From Brevibacterium sp. CBA3109 (lineage in GTDB: Bacteria; Actinomycetota; Actinomycetes; Actinomycetales; Brevibacteriaceae), in the NCBI RefSeq assembly GCF_040256645.1, contig NZ_CP158281.1, positions 1,612,001 to 1,676,000 on the forward strand: 64,000 nucleotides of DNA, read 5' to 3'. Shown here piece after piece: positions 18,593 to 27,039 of this stretch. The translations under genes and the position numbers were made by a program. The notes beneath the pieces are model-generated. The model was not told the origin of the DNA. It ran no database searches and worked only from the letters and a program-made list of their open reading frames with translations. Position 1 is the stretch's first letter. Each line of letters begins with the position of its first letter.

Positions 18593-18722
18593 CGCACACC
18601 GTGTTCGTGACAGACGCACACCGTGTTCGTGACAGACGCACACCGTGTTCGTGACAGACGCACACCGTGTTCGTGACAGACGCACACTGTGCCTCTGACC
18701 GACGCGCATCGCGCCCCTGACC
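18591..18722. repeat. 22-bp tandem repeat, six units
   Basis: Four identical units (GACGCACACCGTGT then TCGTGACA) at 18591-18612, 18613-18634, 18635-18656 and 18657-18678 are followed by two degenerate units at 18679-18700 and 18701-18722. Each unit holds a small palindrome ACAC-C-GTGT. The array starts inside the TGA stop of the phosphatase gene and ends 22 bp before the stop of the convergent glycosyltransferase. There are no spacers, so it is not a CRISPR array. Confidence 0.9.
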
Positions 18723-18744
18723 TACGTACTCATGGCACGTGCTC

Positions 18745-19875
18745 TCACTGCCGTGAGGCCTGAACCGAGCGAATCATGCCGACCAGCGCCTGTGCCGATG
18801 AGTCCCAATCGAATGACTGTGCCTGCTTCTGCCCTGCCGCCGAGAGTTCGGACCACAGTCTGGCATCTGTGAGACGGCCGATCGTGGCTGCCACGTCACT
18901 GGCGTCATCGGGGTCGAAGTACACGGCAGCGTCCCCCGCGATCTCATGGAAGATCGAAATGTCCGAGATCGCCACTGGGACCCCCTGGGCCATCGCCTCG
19001 ATGACAGGAAGCCCGAACCCCTCCTCCTGAGAGGCCGTGACCAGAGCGGTCGCGCCCTCGAGCAGTTCTGCATACTCGTCATCACTGACACCCCGGTGGA
19101 AGACCACCTTCGCCTGGTCAGGGATCAGCGCACGCAATGCGGCTTCACGTCTGCCGTCGATGCGGCTGGCGATGTGCAGTGTCCACCCCGGCAGATGCAC
19201 GAGCGAGCGAATGAGGGTTTCGACGTTCTTGTACGGCAGGAACGCGCCCATGTAGACCAGCGAGCGTGCATCATGCCTGTTGACCGCGCGGACTCCGGCA
19301 ACAGCAGCCTCGGCGGCATTGGACACGACCGTCACTGGCTTCGTTGACAGCCGGTGATCGGCGATGAGGTCCTTCGTCGTCTGACTCACGGCTGCGATCG
19401 CATCGGCGCGCCCCAGCAGCAGACGTTGCGGGGCGAAGCTGAGGTGGTAGGCCCGCCACAGCATTCGGACTGCTGAGGGCAGATCGGCAGGGGGCAGCGG
19501 ATGCGAATAGTAGATGAGATCGTGCACGGTAAGGATGAGACCGTACCTGCGTCCCGTTGATCCCATCACCTGCATGGTTGAGAAGACCACATCGGCACCG
19601 AGGGCGTTGAGCTTTCTCCCCATGAAGATCTCCTGTGGCGACGTGGGGGAGTTGAGTTTGACCCACGCGCAGTCGGGGAGCAGATCCAATTGAGCCTCGT
19701 CGTTGATGATGGCAGTGACCTCGATGTCGGTTCTGCGCACGGCTTTCAGAAGAGCCGCGAGCAGGCATGAGCCGTAGCGGGAGATGCCGTCGTGGTGGGT
19801 CGTTCGCGTGAAGCGGGCATCGAAGAAGACGCGGATCGTTTCGCTCGGCTGAGGACTGCGTGTGCTTTTGCTCAT
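18745..19875 (-). CDS. Glycosyltransferase family 4-type protein
   Basis: A 376-residue glycosyltransferase with a GT-B fold. The C-terminal half carries the donor-binding motif EEGFGLPVIEAMAQGVPVAISD, preceded by VSDDEYAELLEGATALVTAS; the N-terminal half has FFDARFTRTTHHDGISRYG, as in mannosyl- or rhamnosyltransferases. The start at 19875 (MSKSTRSPQ) has a GGAG ribosome-binding site; a longer frame upstream has none. No signal peptide, so it is cytoplasmic or membrane-associated. It is transcribed divergently from the mrp operon and no other cell-envelope gene is adjacent, so the acceptor is unknown. Confidence 0.88.
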   Translation of the reverse strand: MSKSTRSPQPSETIRVFFDARFTRTTHHDGISRYGSCLLAALLKAVRRTDIEVTAIINDEAQLDLLPDCAWVKLNSPTSPQEIFMGRKLNALGADVVFSTMQVMGSTGRRYGLILTVHDLIYYSHPLPPADLPSAVRMLWRAYHLSFAPQRLLLGRADAIAAVSQTTKDLIADHRLSTKPVTVVSNAAEAAVAGVRAVNRHDARSLVYMGAFLPYKNVETLIRSLVHLPGWTLHIASRIDGRREAALRALIPDQAKVVFHRGVSDDEYAELLEGATALVTASQEEGFGLPVIEAMAQGVPVAISDISIFHEIAGDAAVYFDPDDASDVAATIGRLTDARLWSELSAAGQKQAQSFDWDSSAQALVGMIRSVQASRQ

Positions 19876-19999
19876 GGAACTCCGAGTCGATAGTGTAATC
19901 ATTTGTAAGTCCGCGTTCATCCGAGATTGCGTGCATCGTGTCGAAGGGTCAGTGAGTGAAGGAAACATCACCTGCGTCCGGGGCCCTGAGGCCTCGGTC

Positions 20000-22900
20000 A
20001 TGATTCTAACGGTTGTCGCTCTTGCCGCACTCATCATTCTCACGCCCCTCATCACTCGCTTGCTCGGCAAAGCCAGCGGTTGGCTCCTGGCTGCCGCCTA
20101 TCTCGGCGTTGCCGGCCTGTTCACCCCCACCGCCGCCGAGGTGATGGCCGGGGCCACCCCGGAAGTGACCTACCAGTGGATTCCCACCTTCGGAGTCGAT
20201 CTGGCTCTACGCGCCGATGGCATCGGCGTCATCTTCACCTACATCGCACTGATCATCGGTGCGATCGTCTTCGTCTATTCGACCAGTTACCTGTCCCACG
20301 GACGAAACACGAGCTTCTACTGGCTGATGGTGATCTTCACCTTCTCCATGGTGATGCTCGTCCTCAGCGATAATCTGCTGGTGCTGTTCGTCTGCTGGGA
20401 ACTGACATCCCTGGCATCATTCTTCCTCATCGCGCGGTCGGGGTCACCCGCGCAGGCGCCGTCCTTGCGCACCATGCTCATCACCTTCCTCGGCGGACTC
20501 TCACTGTTGGTCGGAACCGGTGTGATCATCGCAGTGACCGGTACGACGAGCGTCCACGAGGCGCTGATCTCGCCGGTCTGGTCACAGAATCCGGCCACGA
20601 CGACCTTGGTGGCCATCCTCATCGCGGTCGCAGCGATGACGAAGTCCGCCCAGTTCCCGTTCCACTCCTGGCTGCCCGACGCTATGGCTGCGGCCACACC
20701 TGTATCGGCGTATCTGCACGCTGCTGCCGTCGTCAAAGCCGGCATCTTCCTGCTGCTGCGTTTCTCCCCGGCCTTCCACGCCACACCAGCTTGGAACGTT
20801 CTGCTCATCGTCGCGGGTCTGATCACGGCTTCCATCGGCGGATGGTTCGCTCTCAACCAGTACGACGTCAAGAAGCTGATGGCCTATTCGACGGTGTCGC
20901 AGCTGGGCCTGATCACCGCAGTCATCGGCATCGGCACCGAAACGGCGATCGCGGCGGCGTGTTTGCACGTGATCGCCCATGCTCTGTTCAAATCGGGCCT
21001 GTTCATGATGGTCGGTGTCATCGATCATCTCGCCGGCACGCGTGAGCTGACCCGGATTCCACGACTGATGCGCGCCGCACCGGCCTCCTTCACTGTGATG
21101 ATCATCGGCTGCGCCTCAATGGCGGGTATTCCGCCGCTGCTCGGCTTCGTGTCCAAGGAGTCCCTGTTCACCGCCTTCAACGACACCCCCGGCTCGAACT
21201 GGACGGCTTGGGCGGCTCTGCTGGTCGCTGTTGGTGCTTCGGTTCTCACCTTCGCCTATTGCGCGAAGTCCGTGTGGGGCGCGTTCATCGACGGCAAACC
21301 CGTGGACCGGGCGCGGCTGGGGCACAACTCACCCGTCATGCTCATCTCCGCTGCTATTCCGATCCTCGCCTCGATTCCGCTCAGCTTCGTTCTGTTCGCC
21401 TTCGACAATCCCCTCGACCAGGCTGTCGCTGCGGCCATCCCGGATGCGAGCGAAGCGGTGCACCTGGCTCTCTGGCACGGAGTCAACAAGGAACTCGTCG
21501 CCTCACTGCTCATCATCGTGATCGGCGTAGTCATCATCGTCAACCGTTCACGCGTCTTCGTGTTCTTCCACCGTGCGACCCTGGGCTTCAATGGCGCAGA
21601 CGTCATCGCCGGAATCACGGTGGTGCTGCGTCGGATCGGTCGGATGCTGGGCATCTTCGTGCACCCCATGAATTCTGGCCCGTATCTCGCGATGTCCCTG
21701 GGTGGCCTCGCGGTGCTGACATTCACCGCTGTTCCTCTGATCTACTCCGATCTGCCACCGTTGCAGGAGGGACTGTGGAAGCCGGTCGACATCGTCCTCC
21801 TCGTCCTCATCACTGTGGCAGTCCTGGTCGTGTGCACATCCCATTCGCGTCTGACCACGGTCGTCGCACTCTCGGGGGTCGGCATTCTCGCCACCGTCCA
21901 GATCCTGGCGCTCGGTGCCCCGGATGTCACCCTCACCCAGCTCCTCGTGGAGGCAATGACGATCATCGTCATCATGCTCGTCCTCCAGAAACTGCCCCGT
22001 TCGTTCTGGAAGTATCCGAAACGTCTGCAGAGTACGCGCGCGATCTTCGCCATCATTGTCGGAGCCGCCGTGACCGTGTTGACTCTGGCGCTCAACGGGC
22101 GCCGGGAGCGATCCGACCTCGGCCTCTACTACATTGAGAATGCTCCGGACATCAGCGGCGGCCACAACATCGTCAACACCATCCTGGTCGAATTCCGTGC
22201 CTTGGACACCCTCGGCGAGCTCACCGTTCTGGGCATGGCCGGGATTGCGATCGTAGCCGTGATGTCGACGGTCAAGGACAAGTTCATCGACCCTCCGGCG
22301 GAGAACATTCCGGAACCCCCGCGGCGGGCATGGGTGTCGGTGCGACCACGGGGAACCTCCGCCTACCGGGCCGTTCACGAAGCCTGGCCCAACGTGATTC
22401 CACTGCAGCTGACGATCAAGGTGCTCGGACCTCTGCTGGCGATCACTTCTCTGGTGATCTTCTGGCGCGGGCACAACGAGCCCGGGGGTGGATTCATCGC
22501 CGCGCTCATCGGATCCGCTGTCATCGGACTTCTCTACATGTCCACGGCCAAGGACCGAGCGATCGGACCGCCGAAGGCTCCTCTGTACCTGATCGGCTTC
22601 GGGGTGGCCACGGCGGTGGCCACGGGCTTCATCGGCCTGGTCTTCGCTGGTTCCTTCCTCAAGCCCATGCACGGCTACCTCCTGGGCCAGCACTTCACGA
22701 CCTCGATGATCTTCGACCTCGGTGTGTATCTGGCGGTGCTCGGACTCATCCTGCTGTCGTTCAACCTGCTAGGCGTCTCGGACTCTGCCGCCACACCCGC
22801 CGGTGATGACGTGCTCACCAACGGCATCATCCATCGCGATGTCGAGCGCACCCGTGAGCGTGCCGACGAACTGGTCTACGGCGAGCTGAGCGGCCCGATG

Positions 22901-23074
22901 GACGCGATCAGGGGTGAACGACCAGACCGCGAACGACGGGCGCGAGTCAGCGACCCGGATGCCAAGGTCCGAGCCTCGTCAACGCATATCCTCCGTGGCG
23001 ATGCTCCCGTCGAGCGATCCACGGGGAACCCGACTGACCCGAAACCGACCGACGAGCAGGAGGGTGTGCGATGA
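20000..23074 (+). CDS. mrpA: Na+/H+ antiporter subunit A (MrpA with fused MrpB-type domain)
   Basis: A 1024-residue polytopic subunit of the multi-subunit cation/proton antiporter. Residues about 1-480 form the NuoL-like antiporter core, with the proton-channel motif SWLPDAMAAATPVSAYLHAAAVVKAGIFLL (shown split: SWLPDAMAAATPVSA, YLHAAAVVKAG). A DUF4040-like segment follows (ALGAPDVTLTQLLVEAM), then MnhB-type sequence (FRALDTLGELTVLGMAG, GHNEPGGGFIAALI). Because MrpB is fused in, the operon has six genes rather than seven. The start is ATG 20000 with TGAGG upstream. The hydrophilic tail is unusually charged. The stop overlaps mrpC by 4 bp. Confidence 0.95.
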   Translation: MILTVVALAALIILTPLITRLLGKASGWLLAAAYLGVAGLFTPTAAEVMAGATPEVTYQWIPTFGVDLALRADGIGVIFTYIALIIGAIVFVYSTSYLSHGRNTSFYWLMVIFTFSMVMLVLSDNLLVLFVCWELTSLASFFLIARSGSPAQAPSLRTMLITFLGGLSLLVGTGVIIAVTGTTSVHEALISPVWSQNPATTTLVAILIAVAAMTKSAQFPFHSWLPDAMAAATPVSAYLHAAAVVKAGIFLLLRFSPAFHATPAWNVLLIVAGLITASIGGWFALNQYDVKKLMAYSTVSQLGLITAVIGIGTETAIAAACLHVIAHALFKSGLFMMVGVIDHLAGTRELTRIPRLMRAAPASFTVMIIGCASMAGIPPLLGFVSKESLFTAFNDTPGSNWTAWAALLVAVGASVLTFAYCAKSVWGAFIDGKPVDRARLGHNSPVMLISAAIPILASIPLSFVLFAFDNPLDQAVAAAIPDASEAVHLALWHGVNKELVASLLIIVIGVVIIVNRSRVFVFFHRATLGFNGADVIAGITVVLRRIGRMLGIFVHPMNSGPYLAMSLGGLAVLTFTAVPLIYSDLPPLQEGLWKPVDIVLLVLITVAVLVVCTSHSRLTTVVALSGVGILATVQILALGAPDVTLTQLLVEAMTIIVIMLVLQKLPRSFWKYPKRLQSTRAIFAIIVGAAVTVLTLALNGRRERSDLGLYYIENAPDISGGHNIVNTILVEFRALDTLGELTVLGMAGIAIVAVMSTVKDKFIDPPAENIPEPPRRAWVSVRPRGTSAYRAVHEAWPNVIPLQLTIKVLGPLLAITSLVIFWRGHNEPGGGFIAALIGSAVIGLLYMSTAKDRAIGPPKAPLYLIGFGVATAVATGFIGLVFAGSFLKPMHGYLLGQHFTTSMIFDLGVYLAVLGLILLSFNLLGVSDSAATPAGDDVLTNGIIHRDVERTRERADELVYGELSGPMDAIRGERPDRERRARVSDPDAKVRASSTHILRGDAPVERSTGNPTDPKPTDEQEGVR

Positions 23075-23403
23075 TCCTGGCCCTGACCATCGGAGTCCTC
23101 ACCGCGGGTGGCGTCTACCTGATGATGCAGCGGTCGATGGTCAGAGGAGTCTTCGGACTGACTCTGATCTCCCATGCTGCGAACTTCATCCTCCTCTCCG
23201 CCGGAGTCGGCGCTTGGCGCGTCGAACCTCTGAGCAACCGCGGTGACCAATCCATGGCGGCCGATCCACTGCCGCAAGCCTTCGTCCTGACCGCCATCGT
23301 CATCACCCTGGCGGTGACGATCTTCATGCTCGCCCTGGCCGTGCTCGGCCATGACGATGACCAGAAACGGGCCCCGGAGACAGGGGAGGGACGCGAGTTA
23401 TGA
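23071..23403 (+). CDS. mrpC: Na+/H+ antiporter subunit C
   Basis: A 110-residue NuoK-like subunit with three hydrophobic segments. Typical are GGVYLMMQRSMVRGVFGLTLISHAANFILL and DPLPQAFVLTAIVITLAVTIFMLAL (each in part: RSMVRGVFGLTLISHAANF; DPLPQAFVLTAIVI). It overlaps mrpA and mrpD by 4 bp at both ends, so the genes are translationally coupled. Confidence 0.94.
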   Translation: MILALTIGVLTAGGVYLMMQRSMVRGVFGLTLISHAANFILLSAGVGAWRVEPLSNRGDQSMAADPLPQAFVLTAIVITLAVTIFMLALAVLGHDDDQKRAPETGEGREL

Positions 23404-24917
23404 ATTCCGCATTCTTGCTGTTGATCATCGGGGTGCCACTGCTGTTCTCCGCGCTGAGCGTGCTCATCACCTCCCGGACCTTCGATCGGGTTCTGCTGCT
23501 TGCAGCTCCCAGCTTCGTCGGTGGCTTCGGCATCGTCCTCCTCATCATCCACCAGAGCCAGCCCGTCCTCGCCCATTCCGTCGGCGGATATGTTCCGGGC
23601 CTGGCCATTCCCTTCGTCTCCGATACGTTCACAGCCCTGATGCTGGTCCTGACGTCGCTCACTGCGATTGTGAGCTGCATCTTCCTCATCACGACAGGTG
23701 AGGACCAGTACCGTTTCGTACCAGCTTTGATCCTGATGATGCTCACCGGTGTCTATGGTGCGCTGCTCACCGGGGACCTGTTCAACTTCTTCGTCTTCGT
23801 TGAAGTCATGGTTCTGCCGGCGTACGCACTCGTCGCAGTAACCGGAACCTGGCGTCGCCTCGGCGTGGGTCGCATGTATGTGATGGTCAACCTGCTGACC
23901 TCAACCATCCTGCTCATCGGCGTGGGATTCGTCTACGGTGCCACCGGCACCGTCAATCTTGCGATCCTGGCGCAACTGGGCACACCCACCGGCCAGGGCG
24001 CGCTGGCGATCGGTGTGGTCCTCTTCGCCCTCATCATCAAGGCCGGTGGAGCACCATTCCACGGCTGGCTGGTGCGCAGCTATCCGAACACCTCCGCAGG
24101 TATGATGGCGCTCTTCTCCGGGCTGCACTCCAAGGTCGCCCTCTACGCCCTGTACCGGATCTACACCACCGTCTACGGTGAACCCGCACCCTGGGTCAAC
24201 GTCATCGTCATCATCGCCATCGCCAGCATCCTCATCGGATCGCTCTCCGGCTTCGGACAGGTCCGAGTCCGCAACGTCCTCGGATTCCAGATGACCGCAG
24301 GAGTCGGGCACATCCTGCTCGGCATCGCCCTGCTGACATCGGCGGCGCTGGGAGCCGGAGCCTTCTACATGGTCCACCACATGATCACGATGTCGGGGCT
24401 GCTGCTCATCATGGGTGCGATCGAGCAGACCTACGGCACGGGCTCATTCAAGAAGCTCTCCGGTCTGGCAAATCGCGAGAGATGGGCGACGATCCTCATG
24501 ATCCTCGGCCTGTTCTCCCTCATCGGTCTGCCGCCGACCTCCGGACTGTGGGGGAAGGTCGGCCTCATCAAGGCGGCCACAGCGACTGGGAGCACCATCG
24601 GCTGGTGGCTGGTCTCTGCGATCGTCGTCGGCGCGCTCATCAGCCTGCTCGCTCTCCAGCGGACCTGGCGCAACACGTTCTGGGGCCAACCGATGCAGAG
24701 CTATCATCCCGACTCAGCAGACACCGGCAGGGCTTCGGCACAGCCGATCACGAGAAGCGTGCGCATCCCGGCTCGGCTCCTGGTTCCGGGCACGATCATG
24801 ATCGCCGTGTCCGTGGCGATATTCGCCTATCCCGAGCCTCTGCTTGAGATCACGGCCCGGGCCGCGGCGGGTCTGCTGGACCACCACGCGTACATCGAGG
24901 CGGTGACCACCCCATGA
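23400..24917 (+). CDS. mrpD: Na+/H+ antiporter subunit D
   Basis: A 505-residue NuoN/NuoM-like antiporter subunit with about 14 hydrophobic segments. Key charged residues on membrane helices are visible in NFFVFVEVMVLPAYALVA and in the KAGGAPFHGWLVRSYPNTSAG region, and a lysine-bearing helix in LFSGLHSKVALYALYR. Overlaps of 4 bp with mrpC and mrpE show coupled translation. Confidence 0.95.
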   Translation: MNSAFLLLIIGVPLLFSALSVLITSRTFDRVLLLAAPSFVGGFGIVLLIIHQSQPVLAHSVGGYVPGLAIPFVSDTFTALMLVLTSLTAIVSCIFLITTGEDQYRFVPALILMMLTGVYGALLTGDLFNFFVFVEVMVLPAYALVAVTGTWRRLGVGRMYVMVNLLTSTILLIGVGFVYGATGTVNLAILAQLGTPTGQGALAIGVVLFALIIKAGGAPFHGWLVRSYPNTSAGMMALFSGLHSKVALYALYRIYTTVYGEPAPWVNVIVIIAIASILIGSLSGFGQVRVRNVLGFQMTAGVGHILLGIALLTSAALGAGAFYMVHHMITMSGLLLIMGAIEQTYGTGSFKKLSGLANRERWATILMILGLFSLIGLPPTSGLWGKVGLIKAATATGSTIGWWLVSAIVVGALISLLALQRTWRNTFWGQPMQSYHPDSADTGRASAQPITRSVRIPARLLVPGTIMIAVSVAIFAYPEPLLEITARAAAGLLDHHAYIEAVTTP

Positions 24918-25315
24918 TGCGTCTCATCCACGGCATCTCATATGTCTGCTACATCTTCTGGGCGATCGTGACCGGATCGGCGACGATCGTGTCTCGTCTC
25001 TTCCTGGTCAACGAACAATTCGCTCGTCCTATGATCGTCGAGGTTCCTCTCAGGTGCGTCACCGACCTGGAAGTGACGCTGTTCGCATCGTCGATCACGA
25101 TCACACCCGGTACATTGGTCGCGGCCATTGCAGCGGGCACCTCCACTCAACCGCCGGTGTTCTTCGTTCACGCGCTCTTCGAGGATTCTGAGGAGTCGGC
25201 GTTGGAGGGGCTCTACGATATGGAGTCGCGCCTCCTCGCGATGACCCGCGGACGGGCACCGGGCGCGACCGCAGACACAGTCACCGAGGTTGAAGAGGAG
25301 GAAGGACGCCCATGA
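24914..25315 (+). CDS. mrpE: Na+/H+ antiporter subunit E
   Basis: A 133-residue subunit of the Mrp complex. An N-terminal hydrophobic stretch (SYVCYIFWAIVTGSATIVSRL) is followed by the family's conserved region RCVTDLEVTLFASSITITPGTLVAAI. The C-terminal tail is acidic. The gene overlaps both neighbours by 4 bp. Confidence 0.92.
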   Translation: MMRLIHGISYVCYIFWAIVTGSATIVSRLFLVNEQFARPMIVEVPLRCVTDLEVTLFASSITITPGTLVAAIAAGTSTQPPVFFVHALFEDSEESALEGLYDMESRLLAMTRGRAPGATADTVTEVEEEEGRP

Positions 25316-25572
25316 GCATCGTCGTCAGCATCTGCATCGCCATTCTCGCGGCGGCGATCATCGTCGGCCTGATTCGGGTATTCACCGCCAAGGATCTGGG
25401 TTCACGAGCGATCGTCAGCGACCTGATGTACTTCTCAGCGATCGGGATCCTCACGATGTTCGGGATCCTCGTGTCCTCGTCGATCGTCCTCGACGCGATC
25501 TTCCTGTCATCCATGGTCGGAATTCTCGCGACCGTCGCGCTCTCGCGGATTCTCACCAGGGGGATGCGCTGA
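25312..25572 (+). CDS. mrpF: Na+/H+ antiporter subunit F
   Basis: An 86-residue subunit with three hydrophobic segments; the stretch GLIRVFTAKDLGSRAIVSDL and the acidic membrane residue in SSIVLDAIFLSSMVG are typical of MnhF. It overlaps mrpE by 4 bp and mrpG by 1 bp. Confidence 0.92.
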   Translation: MSIVVSICIAILAAAIIVGLIRVFTAKDLGSRAIVSDLMYFSAIGILTMFGILVSSSIVLDAIFLSSMVGILATVALSRILTRGMR

Positions 25573-25976
25573 TGACTGACACCGTGGCCGTCACCCTGGT
25601 CGGCATTTTCGGAATCACCGGGTCCCTGCTCGTGCTCGCCTCCGCGATCGCGATGTTTCGAGTCCGGGATGCGCTCTCACGCATCAACGTGTTCTCCCCG
25701 AGCACAGGGCTCGGTCTGCCGTTGATCGTCGCTGCTGCCTACGTCTATGACCTTCATGCAGACGGCTTCAGCTGGGGCTCTCTGCTCATGGCCGTGGTCG
25801 CGGTGCTGTGCCTGATCATCGTTTCCTCCGTGGGCGGCAATACGCTCTCACGTTCGAGCGTTCTGTCCGGACAGCCCGTCTACCGCAAGACGGCACCGAA
25901 TCGGCTGGCGCGGCCGCCCAGAGGGGTCATCGACAACGACCCTGAGGCCCCCGAAGGTCACACCCACCGAGATTGA
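25572..25976 (+). CDS. mrpG: Na+/H+ antiporter subunit G
   Basis: A 134-residue last subunit of the Mrp complex. The core is GITGSLLVLASAIAMFRVRD, then ALSRINVFSPSTGLGLPLIV, with a hydrophilic basic tail of about 40 residues (SVLSGQPVYRKTAPNRLARPPRG). The start is ATG 25572 within the mrpF stop. The whole operon exchanges cytoplasmic Na+ for external protons and would support growth in salt or alkali. Confidence 0.92.
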   Translation: MTDTVAVTLVGIFGITGSLLVLASAIAMFRVRDALSRINVFSPSTGLGLPLIVAAAYVYDLHADGFSWGSLLMAVVAVLCLIIVSSVGGNTLSRSSVLSGQPVYRKTAPNRLARPPRGVIDNDPEAPEGHTHRD

Positions 25977-26067
25977 GGGCGAGGTACATTCCGTGTGCCC
26001 TCAACCGCAAGGCCGCCGTCCTGACCGGGATCTCGGATGAACCGGTGCGCACGCTTCGCGACTTAAG

Positions 26068-26089
26068 TTAGGCTGGCCTATGCTAATAT
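26068..26089 (+). promoter_or_regulatory. DtxR/IdeR-type iron box over the efe promoter
   Basis: The 19-bp stretch 26068-26086 (TTAGGCTGGCCTATGCTAA) matches 14 of 19 positions of the DtxR/IdeR consensus TTAGGTTAGGCTAACCTAA. It overlaps an extended -10 box, TGCTAATAT at 26081-26089. Bound Fe-DtxR would therefore block efeU transcription when iron is plentiful. The consensus is established knowledge; function here is inferred. Confidence 0.8.
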
Positions 26090-26134
26090 CGGCGAGGCGC
26101 CACCGCGACGCCCACCCGAATCAGAAAGTCACCC

Positions 26135-26986
26135 ATGTTCCAGACGTTCCTCATCGGCCTGCGCGAAGGTCTTGAAGCCGCGCTGATCGTGAGTATCCTC
26201 ATCGGCTACCTGGCCAAGATCGGTCGGACCAGAGAAGTCAGAGCAATGTGGCTGGGAATCGCCGCTGCCATTCTCATCGCCCTCGCGTTCGGGGCGCTGC
26301 TCACCTTCGGACCGTCGACTCTCACGTTTGAAGCTCAGGAGTTCATCGGAGGAAGCCTTTCGATCATCGCGGTCGGTTTCGTCACCTTGATGATCTTCTG
26401 GATGGCACGGACCTCGAAGAACCTCAGCGGAGAACTCCGGGCCGCCACGGACAAGGCCCTCGATGGCCCCCTGTTCGGACTTGTCGCTCTGGGCGCGATC
26501 TCCGTCGGCCGTGAAGGACTGGAGACAGCGCTGTTCCTGTGGGCGGCGACTCGCGCGAGTGCCTCGGATTCGACGTCGGCGCTGGGGCTGACCGCTGCCG
26601 CAGTCGCCGGCATCCTCATCGCCGTCCTGCTCGCGTGGCTGATCTCAAAGGGCCTGCTCCGACTCAACCTCTCCGTGTTCTTCCGTTGGACCGGTGCCTT
26701 CCTCATCATCGTTGCCGCGGGCGTTCTGGCCTATGGGTTCCACGACCTGCAGGAAGCTGGTGTCATCCCAGGGCTCCATTCCCTCGCCTTCGACATGTCC
26801 CAGGCGATTCCACCTACGAGCTGGTACGGCGTTCTGCTCAAGGGTGTGTTCAACTTCTCACCGGCAACCACCTGGGTGGAATTCACCGCCTGGTGGTCCT
26901 ACGTCATCATTGTCGGCACCCTCTTCGTGCGCAATCTGCGTGCCTCGACCGATCAGTCATCGCAGAAGGTTTCCGTTCGCCGCTGA
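26135..26986 (+). CDS. efeU: Ferrous iron permease EfeU (FTR1 family)
   Basis: A 283-residue inner-membrane iron permease with about seven hydrophobic segments. Both FTR1 iron-binding REGLE motifs are present: GLREGLEAALIVSIL near residue 12 and SVGREGLETALFLWA near residue 132. It leads the efeUOB operon. The gap to efeO is 53 bp and holds no obvious terminator. Confidence 0.94.
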   Translation: MFQTFLIGLREGLEAALIVSILIGYLAKIGRTREVRAMWLGIAAAILIALAFGALLTFGPSTLTFEAQEFIGGSLSIIAVGFVTLMIFWMARTSKNLSGELRAATDKALDGPLFGLVALGAISVGREGLETALFLWAATRASASDSTSALGLTAAAVAGILIAVLLAWLISKGLLRLNLSVFFRWTGAFLIIVAAGVLAYGFHDLQEAGVIPGLHSLAFDMSQAIPPTSWYGVLLKGVFNFSPATTWVEFTAWWSYVIIVGTLFVRNLRASTDQSSQKVSVRR

Positions 26987-27039
26987 TCGTGGCGATCCAT
27001 CATATTCCGCCTACAGCGGTTATCCGAAAAAGGTTCCAC

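Noticed and set aside
18591..18722. CRISPR array
   Set aside because: The 22-bp units are directly adjacent without spacers and no cas gene is nearby.
21548..22693. Minus-strand open frame opposite mrpA (381 codons)
   Set aside because: His/Asp/Glu-rich antisense translation of membrane codons; no motif and no start signal.
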